Assembly: GCA_038496445.1 (NCBI GenBank)
Contig: JALMLS010000332.1
Span: 238,168 to 302,167 of the forward strand
Direction of reading: 5' to 3'
Length of the DNA: 64,000 nt
Source of the DNA: Trichosphaerium sp. ATCC 40318
Lineage: Eukaryota; Discosea; Flabellinia; Trichosidae
The notes under the pieces are model-generated. The model was not told the origin of the DNA. It made no database searches and saw only the letters and a list, made by a program, of their open reading frames with translations. Within the stretch, counting starts at the first letter, position 1. Every line of letters starts with the position of its first letter. This document shows positions 46,701 to 57,578 of this stretch, piece by piece. The translations under genes and the position numbers were made by a program.

Positions 46701-47247
46701 TTGGTAAGTGGCGAAAAACTGTTGGCTAAATGCTTGCGTTCAACCTTTTTTTTGTATGTCTGCTTATGTTTTCCGTTTGTAGGTCCTGTAAAATGGATGG
46801 CACCTGAGTGTATTTCTCACCAAACATATTCCAAAGCATCTGATGCTTGGACATTTGGTAGTATTGTTTTCGAAGTGATGGTAAGTGATTGAAATGAATT
46901 TCAAATTTTTTTGGGTTATTCCGTTTTCAAACATTGTTAGGCCGCGAAAGAGCCTCACGAGAGTATGGATAATTTAACTGCTGCAATTGAAATTCGTGAT
47001 AACCAGCTTTGTGAAACGTTACCTGATTTTACGCCTGTATTCTTACAAGAGCTTTGCTACAATATGTTGTGGGTACGTCATAAAAACAAAACTTTATCAC
47101 TCTCACAAGCCTTTATTGCTTCTACAACCCAGTGTTTTAAACTAACTTCTTTTTAAGCTCCCTGATCCAAAGAAGAGACCAACTTTTGTCCAAATAAGGA
47201 AGTATTTAACTTCTTACACTAAGGATGTTAACAATGGTACATTGTAA
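43717..47247 (+). CDS. Receptor tyrosine kinase with FG-GAP ectodomain
   Basis: Seventeen exons: 43717-43720, 43770-43946, 43986-44438, 44484-44517, 44570-44728, 44799-44905, 44976-45089, 45239-45796, 45856-45989, 46039-46175, 46219-46249, 46290-46468, 46527-46591, 46641-46703, 46783-46880, 46941-47072, 47158-47247; 844 residues, in phase. Signal peptide (MGLYRGIVCTLFVAVLVPFV); integrin-like FG-GAP beta-propeller with the Ca-binding loop DLDNDGNED at 354-362; a PTTSPP-rich stalk (about 385-440); one TM segment (about 473-499) with a basic stop (QKRQRRRR). Kinase domain from 581: GAGAYG loop, K603 (VAIK), HRDLAARN at 695-702, DFG at 718-720, GPVKWMAPEC. HRDLAARN and KWMAPE mark a true tyrosine kinase. 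The first coding exon holds only ATG plus one base. Ligand unknown. Confidence 0.93.
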
Positions 47248-47729
47248 ATGTTCGAAAAAAAAAAAACCCAAGTTGGTTTTTTTTTGTTATCTTGCCTTGT
47301 TAGAGATCTGCAAGGCTTGTATTTATTTAAATAATAAACGTGATCTTCTTTTGTAAAACTATCCAATAAGTTACATACGCCATATAACGAAATAACCGGT
47401 TCACAACCGGTCGTATTAATGTTTGTTTGTGTTTAGGTACTTTCGGAATATTAAAACTTCGAAGTAAAGCTTAAGTTTTTTAGGTTTTTAAAACTCCTTT
47501 TTTAACTCATTAAACGCAGCATCATCTGCTTTTGGGTGGAAACGTACTAATAATATTAACTTGAGAGAGGAAGAACGATGACACGCGTGTACGTTGTTGG
47601 TACGCTAAAAATAACGAGAATGTTTTGCGTTTGTTTTATTGTATTCGCTTCTATGCCTGGTCTCTTTCTTTTGCGTTTTAATACCCTTCCGCCAGTTGAT
47701 TTATTATTGGCGTGTTAACACATAATTAG
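47248..47729. other. Intergenic, upstream of GPCR copy B
   Basis: Contains the probable promoter and missing 5' end of GPCR copy B. The stretch 47600-47640 aligns with the upstream region of copy A. A candidate first exon from the ATG at 47620 (MFCVCFIVFASMP) could join at an acceptor near 47729 but needs a GTCTCT donor. Confidence 0.45.
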
Positions 47730-50700
47730 CGCTTCTAGTTTGCATTTTCCACTTGTATACGAGCTATGCTCTTAAAAATGGAACTACTATCGTATTGGGC
47801 CTAAGCTATCCACAAAACTCTACGCTTAGCTTTTGGGTACAATACTATAGTTTTAAACCCATCATATTCGTTGCTGACAAAATATAAGAATGCCAGAGGT
47901 TATGCTCAGTTCAAAGGCGTTGAATTCTGGGCAAATCGTGTCAACGCTGCAGGAGGCATCAGAGTCGCTGGTACCAACTACTCCGTACGTGTTCAACTTG
48001 ACACGGAGTTACGAGAACTTACGTGCCGTTTTGTAGGTAGAACTTCGGGCTCTTTTCGATGACGCAGTCGCAGAGAACGTTACAGCGAATTATAGACAAC
48101 TAGTAGAAGATCCAGAGGTCGACTACTTGTTCGGTACAGCTACTCGATCAATCTGTTTTTTGTAGACTTATTGTTTAAAGGTCCTGTTGGCTCTGTAATG
48201 AGTTTAAAAGTAGCTGAAGTTACTGAACCGGCAGAAAAGCTTCTAATGGGGATTTCTGTATCCAATGATAATTTCTCTCAGATCGGGAAACATAGTTTCA
48301 GTATACTACCACAAACCTCCAGGTACATGCTTGTTGTTTGGCCTAAGGGAGATTTCGTTTCACTTGGTTTTTTTTTTTTATGACTATTATCCATCTTACT
48401 CTTCTCTAAGGTTTTCTCATGTAACTATGCCATTTTTCCGGACTCAGAGGTTTACTACTGCTACGTATTTAATTAAGGATGACCAAGGGAAACTGGCTTG
48501 TGAAGGATTTGATGAGATTGTACGTTAACCTCAAAGCGTTTTGTTCCACATTTATAATCTTACTCAAAAAAACATCAAAGGGAAACGAGAATGGAATACA
48601 GAACATCACTACATTCTATATTGATAGTGTGGATACTCTAAACCACGAACAAAACTGGACAGAGACATTGAACGTAAGAGCAACATCAAATAGACCAGCC
48701 TAATGAGCGAAAGCATTAGCCACTTTGTTTCTGAGTTTGCTAGCTTAGCTTATTATTTAGGGTATTATTCAAACAGATAGCGATATTCTTTTTAGTTGTG
48801 GATCCGCTCCACAAGAAGCATTCGCATTCATGTTACCAATAATGAAATCACGTGATTGGATACCAAAGTCAATAGTCGTCATGCCTTTTTTGTACAATGA
48901 GTTCGATCCTGAGTTACGACCATACATATCTGGCGTTAGAGGAGTACGTTTTTACAAAGACACTTTTTTTTTTTCCTTCCTTTGTTTGGTTAAAATTGAC
49001 TCATTGGTTTTAGCCCGGCCTTAACTCAAGAAGAGTGGGCGATTTTTATGGCACAATGAAGGATTTCAGTGTTATGTTTCAAAGTGTTTATCCTGAAATA
49101 GAAAGTTCAGGCCATGTAATTGCAGCGAATGGTGCAATGAGTGCTACAATATTACAACAAGCTTTAGAGGTAATATGGTAGTTTGGCTTGCTTCGAGTAT
49201 TTAAGATAGTTTTAGGGTGCTGACAGTACAGCAACAAATGATGTTATCAATTCGTTGAAGAAATTAGATTTGAACACATATCTTGGAAGGGTACGTTCAT
49301 CCAGATACATCAAAGGTTTTTTCTTATTTTTTTCGTAGATACGGTATTCTCCTAAAAATGAGCAATTATCAGATGGAGTCATGTCTCAACTTATCAATGG
49401 GTCAGAAGAGGTTGTAGGACCGCTATTAAGCGCTTCGTATGATTTAGTGATACCAATGCCAACTTGGAAAGAACGTGTTTTTAAAGAAACTTTTGGTATG
49501 TTATTTACTTGTTTGGCTTGTCTTGCTTATTAAATTTAGGCGAAAGCACATATGAATGGGTAATAGTGGCTATAGTGGCTGCGGCGTTTGTTCTCACATT
49601 TGTATTTGGGGTATACATTATTGTCTACAAAGACAGCCTCAAGTGTGAGTTTGAATTTACATTAACTATTGTATTTATTTTTGCTTTTTAGACTCCTCAC
49701 CTCTTTTCATGCTGGGTATTCTTATCGGAGCGAACTTGATTTACTTCAGTACTCTATTTGGGACACCAAACAATAGTCAAACATTCGCTTGTCATATACA
49801 CAATTGGTTGTTTTTCTTGGGAATCAACTTGATGTTTGGGTAACTCTATTTTTGAAAACTGCTTCTCTGTTTTCTTACTCTTTCCTAAGGTGTTTGTTTG
49901 CTAAATCGTGGCGTGTGTACTATATTTATAGAGCAGCAAAAACACTTGAACCTATAAGAGTAAGTGATCTTCAAGTTGCCACTTACGTTGGTGTCTTTTG
50001 CTCCGTTTGCATCGTATCCTTCTTCCTGCTTTTTTCTTGTTTTATTTGTTTTATCTTGTTGTTTTCCTTCATTCGTTCAGGTATTATGTATTGCTTTCAG
50101 TGCTGTACTTGAACCATCGAAATATGTTGTTGTGGATCCGTACCGTATCTCGAAGAACTATTATGAGTGTGAGTTATCAACAGCTGGACATGTTGTGCTT
50201 GGCATTCAACATTTTACAATTGTAAGTTTTTGTTTTTTTCTCTTTTCGCTCCTTTTCCTCCAGTTGCAAGTTTACCATCATCTTATTCTATTGCTAGATC
50301 GTCACTATGCTTATCGGTACAGTGACAGCATTTCTTCTCCGTAAAGTACCTTTGAATGTCTTCAATGAAGCCAAGGTGATCGGATACTCAATCTACAACA
50401 TGACTCTATTTACAGTTGTTGCAACAATATCATTCTATACAATCACTTCACCAAGTGCCAGAGAACAGAAGTTTGCGATCCATTCCATTTGTGCCATTCT
50501 TAGTGCAGGTACTGCTCTTCATTTAGCCCTTCTGATTATCTTCTCTGACAACACAAAACATAGGTATTTGTGTTCTTGCAATGTTTGTTCTTGATAATTC
50601 GAAAGAAGCAACAAAAAAGAAAAACAACCACATCAATTCAGTACAATCCCTCGATTCACAACTTGATGACATGGACGATGAAAAACGTGTGGCATCAATA

Positions 50701-50766
50701 GAGGCTCAGATAGAACATCTAAAAGGTCTAATAGAGAATGTAAAAGAGAGTAAAAGCCCAAAGTAA
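47730..50766 (+). CDS. Class C (GABA-B-like) G-protein-coupled receptor, copy B
   Basis: Sixteen visible exons: 47730-47836, 47889-47984, 48037-48133, 48181-48322, 48411-48519, 48581-48673, 48761-48943, 49014-49169, 49216-49290, 49339-49495, 49540-49644, 49692-49839, 49890-50004, 50081-50221, 50298-50508, 50564-50766. Every exon has the same length as its partner in copy A. The ligand-binding half (GYAQFKGVEFWANRVNAAGG, DYLFGPVGSVMSLKVAEVTE) differs at many sites. The seven-TM half is nearly identical to copy A, and the coiled-coil tail (VASIEAQIEHLKGLIENVKE) differs mainly at its end (SKSPK). The pair could form a heterodimer like the two GABA-B subunits; that is inference. The start codon is not resolved. 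One TM exon ends with a GTTTGC donor in both copies although GTAAGT lies upstream in frame. Confidence 0.9.
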
Positions 50767-51054
50767 AGTAATAAACTCATTAAATTGTAACCTTAAAAAA
50801 CAAATATTTCAGTATCGAGCACGGCAACGAAAGTCAGTGTAACCCGATTATCACACGCTATACTGCCGGCAGCATGTCGGTTAGGAATCTTGCTAGTTCA
50901 CTTATTGAACCACTAAAGTCCACTTGGACAAGTGTTTTTCAATCACGTGATGTTTAGACATTCGCCAAAAAAGTGGAATGTGGCCATTTCCACAGTGTAC
51001 TTGCCTCAAAAGTTGCAAGTCAAATCCAAAAAATAGTACAGTAGTAGTTTAAGT

Positions 51055-51824
51055 TTATTTATCACATACAAAGCAACGCTGTAAATTAGTACAGTTCACT
51101 ATTTGTGCATCATTATTAATAGTAAAGCCGTCTATTTGTACTTTACAACTTGATGTCCATACAAGGATGTAAGAGCACAATGTAACAATAGTAAATAATG
51201 CCATTAAAAGAACAGCTGTTATATAAAACAGTGCACCTCCTTTACGTCTAGTACAATTGCAGTCCTCTTTTATCATTAGACTTCTATTACTTGTTCTAGT
51301 TGGTGTAGGTGTATCTCTGTCGTATCCTTCAAAACCAGACCTCTCCTGGTAGCATGCAATAGCAGACAAACCAAGAAGAAGTCTCAGAAAGAAAAAGAAC
51401 CCTGTTAGTATAGCTAGTACTTCTTCTGCGTCAGATGAACGTAGTTTCATTGTAAATAGTACAATTGAGAAGCAGACAAAGAAGAACACAGCGAAAAAGT
51501 CGTGTACGACTAAGAAGAGCACTTGTCGCCTAAAGAAAAACGTTAGACGCCACTTAAAGCTTCTTAAATAGATATCAGTACAAACGCGTCAAAAACGTAC
51601 CAGTCTGCTTTTGAAACGGAAAAGGGAGCGTTCAGGAACGCTAGAGCTATCAAATACGCTGCCGTTGCAATTACAGCTAGTTCTCCCTCGAATTCTGTGT
51701 GCGCATATACCTCTCGTATGTGGAACACTTCTGTAACTAGTACAAGGACTAGTATTGTAGAAATATTATTTATAGCAGCTATGGAGTCTGAGAACTTAAA
51801 TCTACCGATCACGCGTTCTCCCAT
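51055..51824 (-). CDS. Four-TM membrane protein, uncharacterised
   Basis: Two exons (51601-51824, 51055-51529) give 232 residues in phase. Hydrophobic segments: NISTILVLVLVTEVFHI, VIATAAYLIALAFLNAPF, VLFLVVHDFFAVFFFVCFSI, then VLAILTGFFFFLRLLLGLSA and a last one (ALFYITAVLLMALFTIVTLC), so four or five spans. A loop is rich in Thr and Arg (DRDTPTPTRTSNRS) and the C-tail ends CTNLQRCFVCDK with paired Cys. No family recognised. It converges on GPCR copy B, with about 290 bases between the stops. Confidence 0.75.
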
Positions 51825-52175
51825 GCTTGAATTACACCCTTGTGATTATGTTGTCAGAAATTACGATAATAACAGTAGAATATTGTAATCAACGTTGCTA
51901 TGTACTACCGTAGCGCTTGAGACAACGTTTACGCAATTCAAATACTTAGAGAGAAGGAAGATAACAAACTAAGTATGGAAATGCTAGAAATACGTTTTGA
52001 TTGCGTAATTCAGTGGTTTGGGGTGGAATCGAACAATTACGTACTGTTTTTTAGTTAATTAATAATATAATAGATAAAACGCAGTGATTAGCCTGTACAA
52101 GTACTGGGGAGCTTTTTCGAATGTTGTATTGACTATGCTTGACATTACACTATTGTTCGAATCTACTGCTGTTAA
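51825..52175. other. Divergent intergenic region
   Basis: Spacer between the outward-facing four-TM and TraB genes; likely holds both promoters. No coding frame. Confidence 0.4.
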
Positions 52176-53471
52176 ATGTCATTTTACGACCCCAACCGCA
52201 TAAACAAACAAAAGGCCTATGTTCTACCAGATAATTACTTGCCAGTTGAACATGTAAAGAACCCTGCTAATAACGCTGACGTGTGGCTCGTTGGTACCAA
52301 CCACATTGATCCCCTCTCAGTAGAAAACGTCATTCAGGTGCGTTTAGAATAAAACGTAATAAAAGCTCATTACATCAAGGTAATACGCGCAATAAACCCA
52401 AAAATGGTGTTTATTGAGTGCCCAGCGGGAATGGCAAGTTTTTTCGTACAACACAAGACAGTACGTAAACAGATTGCTTGGTTACACTAACACCTGTAGT
52501 GGCCACCAGTGGAGCCACGTTTACAATGGCAGATTCCACTTACGTCATTAAGCTATTGTTTCTTCTACCAAACAGCTATACGAGCACGTCATCCATGCTA
52601 GGCGTATAAACTAACTCTTCTAGACTGGCAACCTTGGTGGAGAGTTCAGAGCAGCAGTTGAGGAAGCGTACAAACGCGGAATTTCTTTCAGAGGGATGGA
52701 CCGCGACAGTACGATTTTTTTGAAGCCCATAAGAGGTTAACAGAGAAAAGGAGATATTACAAGTGAACGTTTATGGAGTTCAGCAAAGATCAACCAATCT
52801 CTTAAGTTTCTTAAACCGCAAACAGGTATTTTTGGACCGATTTCATTTGGTGAAAGGTGTGTGAATATCTTGCATCGATACCACGAGTTAAGTGGTATTA
52901 AACACTTCTTAGGTATGGATTACAGTGGCCTACAGTTAATGATTGGCGTATTTGTCGCTTTGGAGCGATCCATGCTGACCCAAACCATATTAATGATTTA
53001 TCTCTTGGCGACGAGAATCTTAAACAAATACCTTCTATATCAAGGCCTTGGGTATGGGAAAGAGATCGATATATGGCTAGCGTGATACGTGGTTGTAAAG
53101 AAGATAAGATTGTTGCTATTTGTGGTGCATTACATGTTCCTGGTATAAAGAGAGCTATAGAAAAAGACAAGATTCCTGTTAAGAAGGTGCAAGCAGAGTT
53201 GAATGAACTACCGAGTTCATCAACTGCAAAAATGTTTAATATGTTCAAAATTGGATGTATCATATCAACACCTATACTTGTATTAAGTTATGGGTTAAAA
53301 AAATTAACAACAAAGTTTCCAGTAGTTGGACGTTTGGGTACGCCTTTTTTTTGTTTTCAAATGAAGAATCAACTTTTTTTGTTTACCTTTTTCTTGTTAG
53401 CTGTTGTATCTGTATCATCCTTTATATTATGGAGGCTTTGCTTAAATAGTAAAAGAAAAACTCTTATGTAA
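52176..53471 (+). CDS. TraB/PrgY-domain protein with C-terminal membrane segments
   Basis: Six exons (52176-52337, 52380-52460, 52624-52708, 52751-52856, 52913-53337, 53401-53471) give 309 residues in phase. TraB hallmarks: DVWLVGTNHIDPLSVENV, INPKMVFIECP, ISFRGMDRD, PWVWERDRYMASVI and VAICGALHVPGI. Two hydrophobic segments near the end (IGCIISTPILVLSYG; AVVSVSSFILWRLCL) are followed by a basic tail, the usual layout of eukaryotic TraB-domain proteins of the mitochondrial outer membrane. The fold resembles a family proposed to be peptidases; activity is unproven. Exon 2's donor follows HKT; read-through gives stops. Confidence 0.88.
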
Positions 53472-53643
53472 CTATCCGAGCAAATTTTACATTCTCTGGG
53501 AGGAACAACATGTTCAACGATTGTAAATATGAATAAAAAACAAATGTAAAAAAGTTCCGAGACATCCAGACTGAACGTAGTTTATTTAAGCAAAGTGTTG
53601 CTCGGATTAAGGTTAATAGCATAGTTATTACATGTGATTCATT

Positions 53644-54591
53644 CAATACTCTTCCTTGTGTTTGACCCATGACATGGACGCTAGAAAGTCAAGTTAAAAA
53701 AAACCGGTCAGAAAAAAAACTTTAAACTTACCATTACCTTTCTGTTCATCACGACCTTTAGGTAATAAGTCGATCCATTGATAAGCTCCGTTTAGGACGT
53801 CAACACCTCTAGCAAACGTTGAATACGTGTGATACACATTACCCCCTTCCTTGTGAAATACAGACCATCCAGGCATTTGAGTTACGAACGCTGGTCCTTT
53901 TTTAAAGTTGTAAGTTATGTCTGATTTCTTTTCAACTTGGGTCTTTTCACATTCCACGTTAAAATCTGAATTGAATGAGGTCTTTGAAGAAGATAGCATC
54001 GGAAAAGTCCAAGCTTTGCTTTCGTAGAAAGGTTTGAGCTTAGAAGGAGGAGCCTAGGATAAACTTATCAGTTTGTTGAAGACCGAAAAGTTATTGTACT
54101 TTTGCTACAACAGCGAAGTTAGCTTTCTGCAAAAAATGTGGCAGCGGTCCGCTGTATCCTAGTTTAACCCTATTAAATCGAAGCGTTGAATAGTCGATCA
54201 TACCATCAGCCCAGAAAGAACAGCTCTTACACCCTTTGTCCCACTCTGGATCGAACATAAAGTGTACAAGAATCAAGTCTTCTTTCCCGTTTTGAAATCC
54301 ATCAAAAAGTTGTGACAACTTGATCTCCTCGCCGTCCAACGTTTGAAACGCATAGTCAGTATCTAATTTTACCCAAGGTAATTCACGTCGAAGACGTGCG
54401 ATGTCGTCCTTTACCTACAAACCACTCAGGAGTTGAATAAAATAACAATAAAAAAAACCGCCAAACAAAAAACCTGTTGGTGTTTCCCGCGTTTTGTTTG
54501 ATTGTACCTTTGAAAACTCTTTTTCCTTTTTCAAGAGTTCCTTACGTTTATCTACCCAGTCCTCAGCTGAAACTACAGGATGTGATGTCAT
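53644..54591 (-). CDS. DUF899 thioredoxin-like protein
   Basis: Four exons (54508-54591, 54100-54414, 53732-54053, 53644-53681) give 252 residues in phase. Matches the DUF899 layout: HPVVSAEDWVDKRKELLKKE, RRELPWVKLDTDYAF, LFDGFQNGKEDLILVHFMFD, then GCKSCSFWAD with a CxxC (C90, C93), PGWSVFHKEGGNVYHTYSTF, ARGVDVLNGAYQWIDLLPKG and WVKHKEEY. The family is common in bacteria and fungi and is thought to be a thioredoxin-like oxidoreductase; no reaction is established. Soluble, without targeting signal. Start chosen at the first in-frame ATG; an earlier in-frame extension has no Met. Confidence 0.9.
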
Positions 54592-54709
54592 CAGTACTAT
54601 GTTTGAATGATTGTGTGTGACAGATTTGCAGTGCAAAGACCCGCCGGATTGTCCGCTTAAAAATACTTAGTGTATATTCACGAAGGTAGCTACCTTTGCT
54701 ATCTTTCGA

Positions 54710-54961
54710 ATGAACCATACTACGATCCCTATTTCAACTGACAATACTTGTCAATCTTTAAAATCAATTTCAATAGAATGTAATACCTTCAGCGAACTTT
54801 ATAACACGTGTACTGTTATGCCCATGATGTTTACCAGTATTCTTGCGTCTCAAAGGACACGATTCTCAGAAATCCTCGTCTACCCAAAAAACGTGTTCCG
54901 ATTTACCACATGCAGCGAACCGTCATGTAATCTGTGCTTCAACAAAGAATCCCCTTTGTAG
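54710..54961 (+). CDS. Small Cys-containing protein, hypothetical
   Basis: An 83-codon ORF from ATG, single exon, rich in Thr, Ser and Cys (MNHTTIPISTDNTCQSLKSI; TTCSEPSCNLCFNKESPL at the end). Seven cysteines in 83 residues is above chance. No signal peptide. It lies 118 bases from the divergent DUF899 gene. It may be a real short gene or the last exon of one. Confidence 0.35.
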   Translation: MNHTTIPISTDNTCQSLKSISIECNTFSELYNTCTVMPMMFTSILASQRTRFSEILVYPKNVFRFTTCSEPSCNLCFNKESPL

Positions 54962-55805
54962 GGAAGTCCAGTTTATGCTTACGTAACGAAAATGGCGGTA
55001 AAAGTACGAATTTCGATTCACTTACTTTGGTAGGTTAATAATTGCGAAACAGTTTACTGTTAGGGATAGCTGCGAATAACTCTGTCGGAATACGAATGTT
55101 GACGCTCCACAGAATCCTATTCAAGGGTTTGTTGCTCAATTTGAGTACATGGATTTATTGGTTACGCTCAAATTAGTACGGTGCAGCTCAGGAATAGCGC
55201 GTCCCATTAATAGACAATATAGAAATCACGTAGTTTTGGTTTTGTATTGTTGTTGTTTATTGTGATCCAAGGTTGAAACTAGAAGACGAAGATACTTCTC
55301 ATTGATAAAATAAAATTACAGGACCTTATGATCAGGACTACGAAAAACTAAACAGTTACCAGAAGACCAAGTTATAATCGATAAGGTACCGTAAGAATGT
55401 TATTCCATCGAAGGATGTTGAACACAGGAAAGAGCATTAGAACTTACTTTTGGAAGCACTTACGAATTGTATTCTACTACATCATGTAATCTACACGGTG
55501 TCTTTAGGTAGTCAGAACTCAATAAAGCTGTTTTTGTATATATTAATTTTTTCTATTTTTATTTATTTCTGTGCACTCTTCTAATATCTCATACCAGTAT
55601 ATTGCAATCACTTAAGAACGCCCTTAAACCCCTTGTCTCACACAATAACAATAACAAAAAAAACTCGAACACTGCGTACATTTAGTTAAAAAATAGTAAA
55701 AAACGTCAGCGATATTAACTCGTAAATAGACTTTTTTAGCTATCGTAGCGTTCACAAACATTCTATAAACATCCTTACTATGTCTTACTGTTTATACCGA
55801 GAAGT
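54962..55805. other. Gap with no supported gene
   Basis: AT-rich; all frames closed by frequent stops. Leads into the decayed repeat copy 2. Confidence 0.4.
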
Positions 55806-57020
55806 TCCTCAATTGTCGACAACGAAATATGTATTTTACGATGACGCTTCAACTGCGAACCGTTTTCCGCTGTTTCCTATTTTAGACCGAAGAATACTGT
55901 TTAATATCAGTTACTGCACAACTTCAATACGAATAAACAAAATCAAAAACTCAGTTTATAGTAACACAACGCAGCAACTCTCACACGAAGCATCAGGTAA
56001 AACGTTTTATATAGCTATTCATTAACTTCAACTTAGATAACAATGAAGAACGCTACATTTGAACAAAGTATAACTCTTATCGACGAAGAGATGGGAAACG
56101 TTCTATCTACTGGAAGAGATAGCAACAACGCTTTGAGGCAATACCAGGCACGTACGCATTAGAAATTCGAAGTAGCGTTTCAAGTGATTGACATGAGTTG
56201 TGTACATTGGGTCGTAACCAGGTTGCAGTGCTCCTGGGAGCTTCTCTGGTGATGCGAGAGGTACTACCCTTTACGAGAGAATACCTTGTACCGTTAGGTG
56301 TAAGTATCTCAAAGAATGGGAACTGGTTCTGCGCTAAGCATGATAATTGTCCGCTTGGTTCATTGGACAGCGGACTTGTTCACTTGTTGCTCTTGAGAAA
56401 CGCGTCAACTTCATCGTTTAAGCGGGAGAGTGTATCATGTGTCTAGGTTCGGTACCTTCCAGTGGATGTCACAGATAAAAATGTGGCTTCGTTCTATTTT
56501 GAGCTTTTCTTTTTTTTTTGAAGTTTGGACTGCCCGGGAGATGCTACGCGCTTTTTTTTGCATGTTTTCATTGTCAAAAACCGTCGACAAGTATTGTTTT
56601 TCGCGCCAAAAACAGTAGCATCTCGGCCTGAACCGAAAATAAAAACTGGAATACTTCAACTTTACAACGTGCTTTACCGCTAACGGCCTTTAGACCAAGT
56701 ACAAGGCATTCCTCAAGAGAGTAACAGGGCTTCACGCTCAACTTCAAACAGACTACAACCAACTAGAGAACGAGTTTGATGCGCGCGAAGAACAAGTGCG
56801 AAGCGATGCAATAAAAAGTGCTTCATAGTTAGCAAAATGTCAAAAAGAGTCTAAAGCGAAAGACGAACAGATACAGATTCTAATAGACGAAAAGAGAGAC
56901 CAAAAGAGAAAACTTGACGACTGTATCGCTTCAAATGCCGTGATGAAGGGAGAAATACTCCACAGTAGGAAAAGATTAAAGTTGATGTCTGCACATGAAG
57001 AAAAAATGGAGAATAACGTA
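55806..57020 (+). pseudogene. Decayed coding repeat, copy 2, with coiled-coil exon
   Basis: Bases 55806-56785 are the inverted counterpart of 12635-13630. The TATATAG element at 56009 precedes ATGAAGAACGCTACATTTGA (56042), which opens MKNATFEQSITLIDEEMGNV. After a probable intron the frame CSAPGSFSGDARG...CKYLKEWELVLR ends at a TAA where copy 1 reads on. Further along, 56704-57020 encodes a long coiled coil (KAFLKRVTGLHAQLQTDYNQ, later ESKAKDEQIQILIDEKRDQK) broken by one in-frame TAG at 56827-56829. The coiled-coil part after 56785 is not present in copy 1. Original protein unknown; a read-through or suppressed stop is an outside chance. Confidence 0.65.
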
Positions 57021-57322
57021 CAGGTGTTTGTTTTAGGTTTTGAGACACAAGAACAACGTCAAAACTATAAAGAAAATACCAAAGTGTACGGCGGTAAAAC
57101 GGCCGCGCTGTAGTTAAAAATGTATCAACTCTTTAGAATATATTCAATTGTTTTCGTCAGTCTTAGTTTGATTAGACTTTGTCTTTTTCGTACTCTATGG
57201 CACTATCAAAACTCTTTTGTTGTTGCTCATAACCCGTAATTTCTTCTTTTTTTCATAAAATCCTTAGTTGTCAACGTCTAAGATAAACAATGTTAGAAAT
57301 CTTCTCGGTCCAACTCTGCCCT
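57021..57322. other. Spacer between decayed repeat and ORF
   Basis: AT-rich; nothing seen. A donor-like GTGTTT follows the coiled-coil frame at about 57021. Confidence 0.35.
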
Positions 57323-57562
57323 TCACTTTCTACATAGCAAGCGAATTGGTCTGTCAGTAATCTGAAACTCTATTCCACTGCACTTCCTCTTTAGGTTCTT
57401 CACCTCCTTCACATCGAGTCCCAACACCCTTTGTAGTTTAGGAATGAAGTGTTGCGGTGGTGCAACATACTTCCACAGAACTATGATTTTAATGATTGCA
57501 TCGCTTTTTGTGCATAATTGAAAAAAAAACAAATCCAAAGACTGATCAGCTGATATTCGCAT
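57323..57562 (-). CDS. Short ORF, possible exon or gene remnant
   Basis: 79 codons from the ATG at 57562. The last 50 residues read like a real protein (YVAPPQHFIPKLQRVLGLDV...VKNLKRKCSGIEFQITDR), while the first 25 include a Phe run and may be intronic. It lies just downstream of the nucleoside-transferase-like gene on the same strand and could be an alternative last exon, or a separate decayed gene. Confidence 0.3.
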   Translation of the reverse strand: MRISADQSLDLFFFQLCTKSDAIIKIIVLWKYVAPPQHFIPKLQRVLGLDVKEVKNLKRKCSGIEFQITDRPIRLLCRK

Positions 57563-57578
57563 AACAAAGTATCGTATT

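Noticed and set aside
52861-53085. Plus-strand ORF reading DYSGLQLMIGVFVALE
   Set aside because: Wrong frame; the TraB motifs ERDRYM and GALHVPGI are in the frame reached with the AG|GTGTGTG donor.
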